From NCBI RefSeq assembly GCF_016735615.1, contig NZ_JAERSF010000002.1:62001-126000 (forward strand): a stretch of 64,000 nucleotides of DNA, written 5' to 3'. The position numbers were made by a program, and so were the translations under genes. Source of the stretch: Flavobacterium tagetis. Lineage in GTDB: Bacteria > Bacteroidota > Bacteroidia > Flavobacteriales > Flavobacteriaceae. Below the pieces are notes generated by a model. That model was not told the origin of the DNA, searched no databases, and saw only the letters and a program-made list of their open reading frames with translations. Positions 1 through 8,427 of this stretch are shown here, piece by piece; the stretch's first letter is position 1; each line of letters begins with the position of its first letter.

Positions 1-286
1 GAAAATTGTCAAAGTACAAAAACATTTTACTTAAAAATATTAAATTGATTATCAATAAAATTAGCGAGAAAATCAGATAGACTTTATTTTTAAAAGTTCT
101 AAGAAATAAATAAGATAACCATCCAAAAATAATGCTAGTGATAGCATAAAGCAATTTTAGAAATCCGACAACATCTGCGTCAATTACGATGTCGTTTCCA
201 TCGTGGACAGTATAGGGATCAATAAAATAGCTGAATAGAAAGAGAAAAAGTCCAACAAAAAATAATATTCGTATTAAAATTTTCAT
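1..286 (-). CDS. partial small membrane protein, 3' end cut by window edge
   Basis: An open frame reads leftward from an ATG at 286 to the window edge without a stop (95 codons). The translation starts MKILIRILFFVGLFLFLFSY and shows three hydrophobic stretches, at about residues 3-20, 40-60 and 70-90, so it is probably an integral membrane protein. I do not recognise the family. It lies 180 bases past the end of the tail locus and has no tail-protein features, so I take it as flanking chromosome. The stop codon is outside the window. Confidence 0.55.
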   Translation of the reverse strand, partial: MKILIRILFFVGLFLFLFSYFIDPYTVHDGNDIVIDADVVGFLKLLYAITSIIFGWLSYLFLRTFKNKVYLIFSLILLIINLIFLSKMFLYFDNF

Positions 287-469
287 AGTATTGGTTAATA
301 ATTGTTATTAAAGTAAAATGCAAGTTATTTTTTAAGTTGTTAAGTAAAACAGACTATGTCAAATATAAAATAATATTGAATAAGATTTTTTTAATAGTTT
401 TAAACTTTTGAATTTTAGGAAAAAAGATGGTGGTTTAGAATAATTAATTCTGATCTCGTTAATGTATTA

Positions 470-1357
470 TTAGTTCAAAGCATTATTAATTTCTTTTTGA
501 TGTTTGTAAATTGATCTTCCGTACGAAGTATCTTTCTTAATATTTTCTTTTGACAATTCTAATCCTCTATTATAGCGGCTGGCAATAATTTCTATATCTG
601 GTTGTGTTAATTTATCTACTGGAGTATTTTTAAAATCTACATTTTTTAGCCTTTTTACGTGCATAGCAGCAATATAGATTCCAATTACAGGATCTAATAA
701 AGACTCTTGTATGGCGTCTCTATCTGTTTTATTTATGCTTTCGTAACCTAACTCTTTGCCAGCTCTGCCTAATTGAATTGCCATGTCTCCAAAAGATGTT
801 TTGTCTGGATGATTTGTTGTTGTTAGATTTCTATCTATGATATCTGGTCCACTCCAATCCAGCTCTCTAAGAGATCGAACTCCCTTTTTTAGCCAATCAG
901 GTTTTCCTCCAAATTCTGTAAACGCAATACCTGCTAGTAAAAATGGTGGTATTCCATTCATTTTAGCAGCATGTTTTATTACTGCACTATAATACTTAAC
1001 AAACTCTGCCTTTCTTTTAAATAAATAATCATTGTTTCCCGATTTTTTCCATTTTATTATATCGCTGTTTGTCCAGGCAACGGTGTCACGGTCGTATCTC
1101 CACAATTTAGAAAGATTATTAGTTTGAACATGTAAAGGTGTAATTGATTCTTTTGTGTCAGAATCATTAGAATATAAATTTAGTTGACTCAAATCTTTCC
1201 GATTTGTTTGAGAATTTTCAATATATTTAAGCATTTCTGCGCTATTTTTGTCGTCTTCAATCTGCTGACGCCAAATGCTCAGCATAATTTGTCTAAACCG
1301 AGCCATTTCTGAAGCACTGGTGTCTTTTAATTCTATATTATGGTTTTTAACAATCAT
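470..1357 (-). CDS. lysozyme-like (transglycosylase-fold) tail-locus protein
   Basis: 295 residues, no signal peptide. The first ~110 residues are polar and show no recognisable fold. Residues ~120-295 resemble a goose-lysozyme/SLT-like helical domain: an AFTEFGG segment puts a candidate catalytic Glu at 148, followed by FGDMAIQLGRAGKELGY and a late ASRYNRG segment typical of such folds. It is the last gene of the sheath-tube-chaperone operon, 37 bases after the chaperone-like gene. It may cut peptidoglycan at the tail tip or act in release; without a signal peptide it would need a holin or particle delivery. The family assignment comes from motif pattern only. Confidence 0.55.
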   Translation of the reverse strand: MIVKNHNIELKDTSASEMARFRQIMLSIWRQQIEDDKNSAEMLKYIENSQTNRKDLSQLNLYSNDSDTKESITPLHVQTNNLSKLWRYDRDTVAWTNSDIIKWKKSGNNDYLFKRKAEFVKYYSAVIKHAAKMNGIPPFLLAGIAFTEFGGKPDWLKKGVRSLRELDWSGPDIIDRNLTTTNHPDKTSFGDMAIQLGRAGKELGYESINKTDRDAIQESLLDPVIGIYIAAMHVKRLKNVDFKNTPVDKLTQPDIEIIASRYNRGLELSKENIKKDTSYGRSIYKHQKEINNALN

Positions 1358-1394
1358 GATGCTTGATGTTTTAAAAGAAATGTGTTTAGTTTTT

Positions 1395-1739
1395 TTAAAG
1401 TATTTCTACCTTAACGGGTTTAGGCTGAATATGATCTGAGAAAGCGGTTGTGATATTAAGACGTAAATCATCTTCTTGTTCGATTTTGCCATCACCTCCC
1501 AAATAGCAGTTTTTGAATAAGACTTCTAAAGCCTTGAATTCATCCATTTTAGAAGCTTGCAAAACAGCAGCACGAATGCTCATGTCTGGTTTTTTGAAAT
1601 AAGCAAAAAGGGTTGTGTCGTCATCATCTTTAATGGTAAGCTTTACTACTTTTTTATGCTTATATTTCCATTGGTTTAATTGTGCTTGGGTAATATTTCC
1701 GTCTAAAACTTCGGTAGTTTCTGGTGTTGCTGTTTTCAT
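1395..1739 (-). CDS. tail-assembly-chaperone-like protein (paralogue 1)
   Basis: 114 residues, acidic and soluble. A central region (residues ~22-80) with KHKKVVKLTIKDDD, a KKPD segment and LFKNCYLGGD aligns by eye with the 156-residue protein at 8999-9469 (KHGSLLKITSDD, KKPS, LFKECLLE), so the two are probably paralogues. In contractile phages the gene after the tube usually encodes the tail assembly chaperone, which fits this position. The usual next gene, the tape measure, is absent; a lysozyme-like gene follows instead. A hairpin terminator lies between the tube gene and this one. Confidence 0.6.
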   Translation of the reverse strand: MKTATPETTEVLDGNITQAQLNQWKYKHKKVVKLTIKDDDDTTLFAYFKKPDMSIRAAVLQASKMDEFKALEVLFKNCYLGGDGKIEQEDDLRLNITTAFSDHIQPKPVKVEIL

Positions 1740-1761
1740 GTTTAAAATCTTTTTGTTTTTA

Positions 1762-1813
1762 AAAAAAGAGGCTGCTCGAGCTTTATTTCAGGACGAAAAT
1801 GCTCAGAGCAGCC
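1762..1813 (-). terminator. hairpin terminator/attenuator between tube and chaperone genes
   Basis: Arms GGCTGCTCGAGC (1770-1781) and GCTCAGAGCAGCC (1801-1813) pair, and on the minus strand the stem is followed by TCTTTTTTT, the form of a Rho-independent terminator. It sits inside the operon, downstream of the abundant tube protein and upstream of the chaperone-like gene. It could therefore lower expression of the two downstream genes. Confidence 0.7.
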
Positions 1814-1991
1814 TTCTGAAGTAAATAAGCTGTTTTAAACGGACTCCTAAAGAGCGGTTAAAATAGTTTGCTTGCAAAAATCATGTTGCTCAGAACTTCT
1901 TTTTTGCGTAACGCATGATAAAATTGGTTTTCTCTTCGGAGTCGGTTTTTAAACAATTTATAGTTTAGGTAAGTTGGTTTTTTGTACTAGA

Positions 1992-2417
1992 TTAGTTCCA
2001 CTCAATGTGTGAACAGATCAAGTCGAAAGAAACAGCAATTTTAGTATCTCCCTGACTGATTCCTCTACTGTTTGAATTGAATTCGCAGTTTCTCATAGTA
2101 TGTGTGATAACTTCATTGCTGTCATCTAAATAACTTACAATGATGCTGAAAGGATTAATATCCTGCAGTCTTTGCCCTTTTGGTAAAGCAGCCAAAATCG
2201 CTTCTACTTCGTAGTTATATAAAGTAAGAGAAGCTTTAGCCTCATATTTTCCTCTTCCTCTATGTACTGGCATGTCTCCAGCTCCATAATGGTTTTCTTT
2301 AGATACCGAGTCACTGTAATTTACAGCTGTAATACCTGTTACGATATTACCTGCAATGCTTACTTCAATTGATGACCAGCTGTGTTGTTGTCCGTTAATT
2401 AATGGCAATTTATTCAT
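1992..2417 (-). CDS. contractile tail tube protein
   Basis: 141 residues, beta-rich, no signal peptide. The order after the sheath gene, the length, and segments such as SIEVSIAGNIVTGITAVNYS and a C-terminal DTKIAVSFDLICSHIEWN fit the tube protein of Mu/P2-type contractile tails, which stacks in hexamers inside the sheath. The gap to the sheath gene is 131 bases, and a strong hairpin follows at 1762-1813. Family assignment rests on context, size and predicted beta content more than on a sharp motif. Confidence 0.75.
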   Translation of the reverse strand: MNKLPLINGQQHSWSSIEVSIAGNIVTGITAVNYSDSVSKENHYGAGDMPVHRGRGKYEAKASLTLYNYEVEAILAALPKGQRLQDINPFSIIVSYLDDSNEVITHTMRNCEFNSNSRGISQGDTKIAVSFDLICSHIEWN

Positions 2418-2548
2418 AGTGTAGCTTTTGTTTGTTTTTTAATAATCCCGATAACGTTCAGGGGCTATCATCTGTTATTATTTGCTTTTCTAAGAAAAGA
2501 GTTAGGATGATAACATTTTGTGAATTTTTATTGTCTGTGAATTTTAAA

Positions 2549-3706
2549 TTACGCTTTGTCGATTCCAAAAGGATTTTTGAATCCTAAATCAACCGTAATT
2601 TTGCGAGCAGTTCCAATTGGAGTAATTTCGGCTTTAATTTTTAGTTCAGAAGTTGCTAAAATATTTTGTTTTGGGTCTACATAAACATCAAAAACAGAAA
2701 CCTCTTGGTTAGCCACCATTCCTTCTAAAGCAGATCTGCATAAGCCTTCAAAACTTTTTGAAACAGATTGCGGTAATTTACCATCAATATCAACTAAAAC
2801 AGGAGATGCCAATTTTGGCAATAAGGCAGTACGCAATAAACGAGTTGCTTTGTTGATAGTACGGTTATTTTCGATATAAGCAAAGTCTGATGTATCTGTT
2901 GTACAAGTAGAGCTGTCGTTAAAATAAATACCTGCTAAACCTGTGTGTGTTCTTGCAAAAATGAATCTATTGTCATTTAGTTCTCTTAGTTGGGTAAGAG
3001 TTTTAATTTCTTCTCCACCAACAAATCCAGCTTGTGAAAAACCTTCACCAGCTAAGTTGAATTTTTCAATCCAGGCAATGTTTTCTGATACTTTTGCTTT
3101 TGAAACGGCACCTAATGCTAATCCAACCGCTGCCGAATTTGGATATTTCTCAGCTTTTTTAACATCCATAGCTACAACAACAGATACATTTGCTGATTTT
3201 CCAGCTAAAGATGGCACGTCTGTTCTATCAAAACCTTTTCCTTCAAGAATTACTTCAAATGGCATATAATCTGCAAAAGCAAGTTCTGCCTGAGTTTGCG
3301 CTACAGCAACTGCATCCTGAGTATCTTCAAAAGTGGTTGCTCCAGAATAGATAATTGCCATTTGGCGAATATTTCCATTTGCTTTTTGCTGCATATCAAA
3401 AGCTTTACCCGCAATATCTTCATAAGAATTGGCAGCTGTTTTCATGATGTACAAATCACCAGAAGGATTTAATCTGAAAAATTGCTGAACTTGATAATAA
3501 ACAGATTGATCATTTAGATCATTATCTTCTGTAATGCCAAATTCTTTAGCATCTTCCAATGAAGCTAGGCGTTCAACCTTATCTGCTTCAAATTCTACCG
3601 TAGTTTCTCCATCAAAAAGTAATCCTGAAACCATGTCTTGTTCTGGAGTTCTTCTTCCTAATCCGCCAGATAGTTTGTTAATTACTACATCGTTTAATGT
3701 ACTCAT
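2549..3706 (-). CDS. contractile tail sheath protein (DUF2586-like)
   Basis: 385 residues. The N-terminal segment SGGLGRRTPEQDMVSGLLFDG and the C-terminal part (EITPIGTARKITVDLGFKNP) match my recollection of the DUF2586 family, the sheath protein of many Bacteroidota contractile phages. The sheath shortens to drive the tube through the target envelope. It is the first gene of the operon sheath-tube-chaperone-lysozyme-like, with promoter elements at 3943-4006 and a leader of roughly 230 bases. Length is normal for the family and no break is visible. Confidence 0.85.
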   Translation of the reverse strand: MSTLNDVVINKLSGGLGRRTPEQDMVSGLLFDGETTVEFEADKVERLASLEDAKEFGITEDNDLNDQSVYYQVQQFFRLNPSGDLYIMKTAANSYEDIAGKAFDMQQKANGNIRQMAIIYSGATTFEDTQDAVAVAQTQAELAFADYMPFEVILEGKGFDRTDVPSLAGKSANVSVVVAMDVKKAEKYPNSAAVGLALGAVSKAKVSENIAWIEKFNLAGEGFSQAGFVGGEEIKTLTQLRELNDNRFIFARTHTGLAGIYFNDSSTCTTDTSDFAYIENNRTINKATRLLRTALLPKLASPVLVDIDGKLPQSVSKSFEGLCRSALEGMVANQEVSVFDVYVDPKQNILATSELKIKAEITPIGTARKITVDLGFKNPFGIDKA

Positions 3707-3903
3707 AATATAAAATGTTTAAATGTTTAAAATTTGTTTTTGGTTTTTGCTTGAAAAAAGGCAAAAAGGGGGCTGTAGCAAGTAGTTAAACTTGTTATAG
3801 TCAATGATTTATTTTTTTAAATGATATTTGTAATCAGGAATCCAAAAAAGGGAGAATTACTATTTTTGGACGATTTGCAAAACTGGTTTTTTATTGAACT
3901 TTA

Positions 3904-3917
3904 CTCTTGGCCAAGAG
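3904..3917. promoter_or_regulatory. 14-base palindrome in sheath-operon leader
   Basis: CTCTTGGCCAAGAG is a perfect palindrome 26 bases downstream of the -7 box of the sheath promoter. It could be an operator or an RNA structure; nothing in the sequence decides which. Confidence 0.3.
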
Positions 3918-3942
3918 ATAAATTTGCTTTTGATATCGAGTA

Positions 3943-4006
3943 CAAATTTAAAGTTTAATATCGTTTTTTACAATTTTAGTGATTGCTAAAACCAGTAGTT
4001 TCAGTA
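3943..4006 (-). promoter_or_regulatory. sheath operon promoter with upstream TACTGAAACTACTG element
   Basis: On the minus strand TACTGAAACTACTG (4006-3993) is followed after 42 bases by TAAATTTG (3950-3943), a perfect TAnnTTTG -7 box. A TTG lies 20 bases upstream of that box, as in the Bacteroidota promoter consensus. The same 14-mer at the same distance occurs before four other transcription units of the locus. The 14-mer lies just beyond the stop codon of the 59-residue HTH gene. Confidence 0.7.
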
Positions 4007-4008
4007 GG

Positions 4009-4188
4009 TTAAGCTTTAGCTTCTGTTGCCAATCCTTCGTTTATAATGGTATAAATAGTGCGCTCTGTTAAGAACAAAGTATCAGAAAGTTCGGCAACAA
4101 CAACTTTCATTTGTTTAGCCTGATTGTTGTTAAGATAATTAATAACGTAATCTCTTCTTTTGTCTAGTAGTGTTCTGCTTCTTTTCAT
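4009..4188 (-). CDS. 59-residue helix-turn-helix protein
   Basis: A short frame starting MKRSRTLLDKRRDYVINYLN and ending EGLATEAKA. The stretch VAELSDTLFLTERTIYTII (~31-49) has the spacing of a helix-turn-helix, and the N-terminus is very basic. It lies 100 bases after the terminator-like gene at 4289 and ends 3 bases from the 14-mer upstream of the sheath promoter, so it is probably expressed early with the 4289 gene. It is a candidate for the DNA-binding activator of the tail regulon, but this is inference from position and fold only. Confidence 0.6.
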   Translation of the reverse strand: MKRSRTLLDKRRDYVINYLNNNQAKQMKVVVAELSDTLFLTERTIYTIINEGLATEAKA

Positions 4189-4288
4189 ATGTGGTATTTA
4201 TAGTAGGAGTTAATTTTGCCTAGGTTTGTTTTTGGCTTGTAATGTTTTAATTTTTTATGAGATCTGGGTAATACTCATATTTTGAAGA

Positions 4289-4864
4289 TTACGAATTAGA
4301 GTTTAAATCGATATCTCCTTGAACTTGATTTGGGTTTATTTCGATTATTCCAGATGTTAAATCGTATCCTAATTCTTCTAGATCTTCATTGCTTAATCCG
4401 TTATTAAAGAGGATATATTTCTTTTTCAATGTATTTTCAACCAATGTTGTTTTATAAGTAATCTCCCAGATAAAGTAATCATTTATATTCCAGTAAGTGT
4501 GTTCATTGGTATATTGTTTTTCTCTTACCTTAAAGATCGAATTGCTATCTATAAGAGTATTATTATTGCTTCTAGACAATACAGCTTTGTCAACTCTTTG
4601 TGCAATGTCGAATGCATTTGCATAACTTGTTGAAGAAATCGTGTCTACAGGCAGCACGATATATAAACAAAAGGCAACATCTGCTTTGTAATTTTTCTCA
4701 GAAGAGGTCTCCCAAGAAATATTATCGTATTTAAACATCACAATTGGTTCTTCTATTGAAGATTTAAAAATAGCGTCACTATAAAGATGAACAGCTGGCG
4801 CACTAGAAGAAAACTCTGTTTCAATAGCGCTCTTTTTTTCGGTATAAAATTCTTTTAAAATCAT
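4289..4864 (-). CDS. probable tail terminator/completion protein
   Basis: 191 residues with no signal peptide. The middle part (about 40-150) has alternating strands with KADVAFCLYIVLP, a helix YANAFDIAQRVDKAVLSRS and a late NDYFIWEITYKTTLVE. This pattern resembles tail terminator proteins that cap the tube and sheath. The place just upstream of the sheath gene also fits the terminator-sheath-tube order of Mu-like tails. The last ~40 residues are Asn/Ser-rich. Its promoter carries both the shared 14-mer and probable repressor operators, making it the earliest control point of the locus. No strong family match; moderate confidence. Confidence 0.5.
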   Translation of the reverse strand: MILKEFYTEKKSAIETEFSSSAPAVHLYSDAIFKSSIEEPIVMFKYDNISWETSSEKNYKADVAFCLYIVLPVDTISSTSYANAFDIAQRVDKAVLSRSNNNTLIDSNSIFKVREKQYTNEHTYWNINDYFIWEITYKTTLVENTLKKKYILFNNGLSNEDLEELGYDLTSGIIEINPNQVQGDIDLNSNS

Positions 4865-4883
4865 ATGTTGGATTATTTTTTAG

Positions 4884-4948
4884 CAAATATAAAACATATG
4901 TTTTGTTTTTGCAAACATATTACATATAAATATGCAGTAATTTCAGTA
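4884..4948 (-). promoter_or_regulatory. promoter of 4289 gene with 14-mer variant and operator palindrome
   Basis: TACTGAAATTACTG (4948-4935, one mismatch to the common 14-mer) is followed after 43 bases by TATATTTG (4891-4884). A TTTG is placed so that its TTG lies 20 bases upstream of the -7 box, which gives a full Bacteroidota promoter. The palindrome AAAACATATGTTTT (4891-4904) lies in the spacer. AAACATATTACATA (4913-4926) overlaps the -33 region and is repeated at 5113-5126 in the leader of the repressor gene. A repressor bound here would block this promoter directly. Confidence 0.65.
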
Positions 4949-5074
4949 ATATGATTTAACTATTTGACAGCTAATATGTATGATAATTCATATTTTTGTT
5001 AATTGTTAAGTGTTGATAATCAATGTATTTTGAAAAATTTAATATAAAATTGTGATTATTAGCCATATATTGTG

Positions 5075-5126
5075 TAGTTTTGCAACATATACTTGAAGTT
5101 TTGCTTTAAGTAAAACATATTACATA
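5075..5126 (+). promoter_or_regulatory. repressor gene promoter and leader operator
   Basis: TAGTTTTG at 5075-5082 fits the -7 consensus; a TTG 22 bases upstream is a weak -33 match. AAACATATTACATA at 5113-5126 is identical to the copy at 4913-4926 in the opposing promoter. Shared operators on both sides of the divergent region suggest the S24 repressor controls itself and the tail operon. Confidence 0.5.
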
Positions 5127-5147
5127 AAACCACAAACGATTTGCAAC

Positions 5148-5948
5148 ATGGAAATACATGATAAAATAAAACGTATTATAGATGAAATGAAGTTGAATAA
5201 TAACTCATTTGCAAAATTAATAGGAGTTACCAGTACAACTATAGATAGTATCACAATTGGAAGATTACAAGCCGATGGAGAAAGAAAAAGAACCAAACCA
5301 GGTTTTGATCTACTTCAGAGTATTATTACACATTGTCATGTAAACCCTGAATATTTTTTTGGAGACAGTGAAGATATTTTTGCCAGTAAATCTAGTAATG
5401 CAGTTAGTTTGCATGTGCCAAAAATTATAACAGTAAATGAAGAGGGAGATGAAAATATCAATTTTGTGGGAGTAAAGGCTCGAGCAGGATATTTAGACGG
5501 ATATGCTGATCCTGAATATATGGAAAGTCTTCCTTCTTTCAGCATGCCGATGCTTAAAAACGGCACTTACAGATGTTTTGAAATTAAAGGGAATTCGATG
5601 TCTACCACAATACATGATGGAGATTATCTTTTTGGAAAATATGTGGATAATTTTGATGATATATTAGACGGAAGAATTTATGTAATTGTGAGTAAGAATG
5701 ATGGAGTAGTAGTAAAAAGGGTTTTGAATAGGATTAGAGAAAGCGGAAAATTGATATTAAAATCCGATAACCGAGACGGAAATTATCCAATGTATTCTAT
5801 TTATGCCGAAGATATTCTGGAAGTTTGGTATGCGAGTATGTACGCGTCGAGACAAATGCCTGATCCAATTAATATTTATGAAAAGCTGCATGCACTAGAA
5901 AGTAAATATTTCGAATTGGAGGAAACGCTGAAAAAGAAACTGAATTAA
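5148..5948 (+). CDS. phage-type repressor, XRE-like HTH + S24 peptidase
   Basis: 266 residues. An N-terminal helix-turn-helix (about 5-65, NSFAKLIGVTSTTIDSI) is joined to a LexA/CI-type S24 domain. KARAGYLDGY carries a candidate Ala-Gly cleavage bond (113-114), KGNSMS the nucleophile Ser150, and GVVVKRV the Lys190 general base. A coiled coil ends the protein. Such repressors normally cleave themselves on activated RecA, so DNA damage would be expected to switch the tail locus on. It is transcribed divergently from the 4289 gene, with repeated AAACATAT-type sites between them. A bidirectional terminator follows. Confidence 0.85.
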   Translation: MEIHDKIKRIIDEMKLNNNSFAKLIGVTSTTIDSITIGRLQADGERKRTKPGFDLLQSIITHCHVNPEYFFGDSEDIFASKSSNAVSLHVPKIITVNEEGDENINFVGVKARAGYLDGYADPEYMESLPSFSMPMLKNGTYRCFEIKGNSMSTTIHDGDYLFGKYVDNFDDILDGRIYVIVSKNDGVVVKRVLNRIRESGKLILKSDNRDGNYPMYSIYAEDILEVWYASMYASRQMPDPINIYEKLHALESKYFELEETLKKKLN

Positions 5949-5977
5949 TATCATTTTCTAAAAAGTTTTAAAGTAAA

Positions 5978-6013
5978 AAAATGCCTCTTGTAATTTGTTA
6001 CAAAAGGCATTTT
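5978..6013. terminator. bidirectional terminator between convergent genes
   Basis: Arms AAAATGCCT (5978-5986) and AGGCATTTT (6005-6013), flanked by A-rich and T-rich runs, lie between the repressor gene (plus) and the baseplate operon end (minus). The stem works in both directions. Confidence 0.75.
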
Positions 6014-6032
6014 AATTTTAGATTACATAGAT

Positions 6033-6251
6033 TTAAGAAATATATCCTGTTCCAGTTCCTGTTTGTGCCGATGCTGAACCTGTTGTGGCTACCGTCGTAG
6101 TTACAAGTCCAGATCTAACAAAGGTATCAATGGCTTCGGCTAATTTTGATGCAATATTGTCTATAGAGGTACTGCCATCATCTGTTTTTGCTTTTTCCTT
6201 AATTAATAGATCTTTTATGGCTAGTTCTAAAGCTGATTTATTTAAAGGCAT
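6033..6251 (-). CDS. small tail-locus protein, function unknown
   Basis: 72 residues and 3 bases downstream of the spike gene, so translationally coupled. Residues 1-50 form likely helices (LNKSALELAIKDLL, IASKLAEAIDTFVRSG) and the rest is a Thr/Ser/Gly/Ala-rich tail ending GTGTGYIS. Small proteins with this pattern occur beside spike genes in other contractile phages, but I do not know a proven role. It might be a spike tip or membrane-contact protein; this is a guess from position. Confidence 0.55.
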   Translation of the reverse strand: MPLNKSALELAIKDLLIKEKAKTDDGSTSIDNIASKLAEAIDTFVRSGLVTTTVATTGSASAQTGTGTGYIS

Positions 6252-6254
6252 AAT

Positions 6255-7118
6255 TTATTGTTTTAAGATTTCGTTTAAGTTTTGTTTTGTCTCTAAAAAT
6301 TTACCTGCATTTATAGGTATTCCTGATGGACCAACTGGTGTAGTAACTGTTATTTTAGCAATTTCTTCAAGTAATTTCTCTAATTCGGTCCATAAATTTT
6401 TTCCTCCAGCACTAATTTTAAATTTATCATCCATTTCAAAAGTTAATTTGTCTTTTACTATTGAAACTTTTTTGTCTGTAATCGAGGCTTCAAAACCATC
6501 TTTGATACTTACTTTTACTTCTTTGTCTTTTAAATTGAAAATAGTATTTCCTTCATTAATGCTAATTTTCTGCTCATCGATGCTAAAACTGTTTTTAGAA
6601 ATTTCTTTTCCATCTGCATCATAAAAAGCAATATTTATATTTGGAGCAGAATCGTTATTGGTGAATTCTAATTGAGCAATATTTCTGTAAGAAGGAGCAG
6701 AAGCTGAAGAAGTTCCATTATCCTTTTTTTCTTTAAATAGCATTTTAAATTTATCCACATCAGTATCAATTTCCAGATATCGATTTTGTTCATTTTTGAA
6801 GCGGATAAAAGTACGTTCGACTTCAGATAATTGCGAAATGAATGCTCTAGTTTCAATTCCATCAATAATTGTAGCCAAAACCCAACTGTCTTTTTTAGGA
6901 ATAGAAATAATTCCTTGTTCCAAATCTTGAATTGAAGCTTTTAATCGTACATTTTTAATAATTGCTCCATCAGCGCGCATAACATTTACGCTATAAGCAT
7001 CTTCGGGATCATGGAGCGAAGTTTTTTCGGTATTAATTTCGATGACTTTTGCCGCAAAGGTTTCAATGATTCTATTTTTGCTGGCGACATCTTTTATTAG
7101 GTTTGTTATATTCCCCAT
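6255..7118 (-). CDS. baseplate central spike protein (gpV/gp45-like)
   Basis: 287 residues. The N-terminal ~100 residues look like an OB-fold domain (SVNVMRADGAIIKNVRLKAS, SWVLATIIDGIETRAFISQL). Residues ~150-245 are short alternating strands with repeated SI/VS patterns (FSIDEQKISI, EVKVSIKDGF, KKVSIVKD), as in spike beta-helices. The C-terminus has VGPSGIPINAGKFLETK. This architecture fits the needle that punctures the outer membrane. It follows the hub gene by 10 bases, the normal hub-spike order. Confidence 0.7.
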   Translation of the reverse strand: MGNITNLIKDVASKNRIIETFAAKVIEINTEKTSLHDPEDAYSVNVMRADGAIIKNVRLKASIQDLEQGIISIPKKDSWVLATIIDGIETRAFISQLSEVERTFIRFKNEQNRYLEIDTDVDKFKMLFKEKKDNGTSSASAPSYRNIAQLEFTNNDSAPNINIAFYDADGKEISKNSFSIDEQKISINEGNTIFNLKDKEVKVSIKDGFEASITDKKVSIVKDKLTFEMDDKFKISAGGKNLWTELEKLLEEIAKITVTTPVGPSGIPINAGKFLETKQNLNEILKQ

Positions 7119-7128
7119 TTTTTTCTTT

Positions 7129-8427
7129 TTAAATTTCTACTCTTCTTCCAATATAAATGCGTTGTCTATAGCCGTTTTCACCATAACTTCGTTCTACTTT
7201 CTCTACCTGAAAAGTTCCATTTTTTTCTTTGTCCTTTGCGTTTTCAAGTATTACTTTATCTGTTGGTCTTACAAATGGTTCTCCAAAAGTGAGAAAAGAA
7301 CCTTCAAATCCGCTTGGTTTACATTCCATGGCTCTTAGAGCACCATATTGATACAATTCTGAGGCAGTTTTTGTCACTGCATTTTTGAAAGCTTCGGGAT
7401 TATTTGGTAAATCTTCACTATCATCATGTAAAATATGCGTTTTGATTAATTGACCATTCGGATCCCCTAATTCAACATACACGGGAGTGTTGGAGTTCTT
7501 AAAATACTTTTCAATTCTAATGCGTGTGTTTTTTGTTGACTCTTTAACAACAATTAGTTTGTCTTCTATAATATTATATCGAAATCTAAAATGAACCTGT
7601 CCTAAAAAACGGTCAGAAACAGATTTACTTAATTTATTAAGCTGAGAACCTAAAAGACTTAAACCTTGATTTATTAGTTTTTTGACTAATGTTCCTGCGA
7701 GCGGACTTTTAATAAAATTTCTATCTATAAAACTACCTAGTTCGCTTACAGTATGCTGCTGCGGGTTATTGGTAATGGTTAATACCGGACCAGCTTCTTC
7801 GGTTTTAAAATACGTATAGATTCCTTTGTCTTTTAGCATCTCAAAAACTTGTGCCAAACTGTGACTTCGATTGATTATTATGTTTCCTAATTCTTCATCA
7901 AGAGCATTTATTTTAAAAGGAAATTTTAGCTCTTTCATTCTTTTCTCAAAAAAAGTTTTAGGATTAAAACTGTCAACATTTGTGGTCGGATTTGTAGCAA
8001 CAGCATTAAGAATGTCTTTTGAATTTTGAACGTCGTCATCTTTTACCGCTTTTACTTTTTTGAAGGCATACATTGTATCTTCACAAGAAATGGTTGCAGT
8101 TACATCAGATTGGACTCCTGTGATATAACCTCTAAAAGCGGGTTTGTAATCTCCATCATATCCTAAAAATATCTCGATGTAATTTTCTATTTTAAAGAAA
8201 TCATGGATCGTTTTTTCTTCTCCATTGGCGTTTTTAAATAGGCTTTGATCAAATCCTTTCGTATCAGTATATACTTTTTTGGGCATCACAATAGTTGCTG
8301 TATCAGTCAACGATTTATACGAACTATTTATTTCTACATTTTTTACATAAGTAAATTCATAAAATTTAGGAGTGGGTATAAGGCTTACTGTTTCGTATAC
8401 TTTAATTTTAGCATTTAGTTTAAGCAT
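7129..8427 (-). CDS. baseplate hub protein (gpD / T4 gp27-like)
   Basis: 432 residues. It has the layout of late-control gene D / Mu gp44 family hubs: an N-terminal strand-rich domain with EIFLGYDGDYKPAFRGYITGV (the typical IxLGYxGxxxxxFxGxI signature), a middle domain, and a C-terminal KVILENAKDKEKNGTFQVEKVERSYG segment. The hub joins the tube to the spike. Its start overlaps the end of the DUF6046-like gene by 8 bases, so the two are translationally coupled. Confidence 0.8.
   Translation of the reverse strand: MLKLNAKIKVYETVSLIPTPKFYEFTYVKNVEINSSYKSLTDTATIVMPKKVYTDTKGFDQSLFKNANGEEKTIHDFFKIENYIEIFLGYDGDYKPAFRGYITGVQSDVTATISCEDTMYAFKKVKAVKDDDVQNSKDILNAVATNPTTNVDSFNPKTFFEKRMKELKFPFKINALDEELGNIIINRSHSLAQVFEMLKDKGIYTYFKTEEAGPVLTITNNPQQHTVSELGSFIDRNFIKSPLAGTLVKKLINQGLSLLGSQLNKLSKSVSDRFLGQVHFRFRYNIIEDKLIVVKESTKNTRIRIEKYFKNSNTPVYVELGDPNGQLIKTHILHDDSEDLPNNPEAFKNAVTKTASELYQYGALRAMECKPSGFEGSFLTFGEPFVRPTDKVILENAKDKEKNGTFQVEKVERSYGENGYRQRIYIGRRVEI

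Noticed and set aside
2943..3269. Plus-strand open frame antisense to the sheath gene
   Set aside because: It mirrors the coding strand of a well supported gene, has no family features and no promoter.
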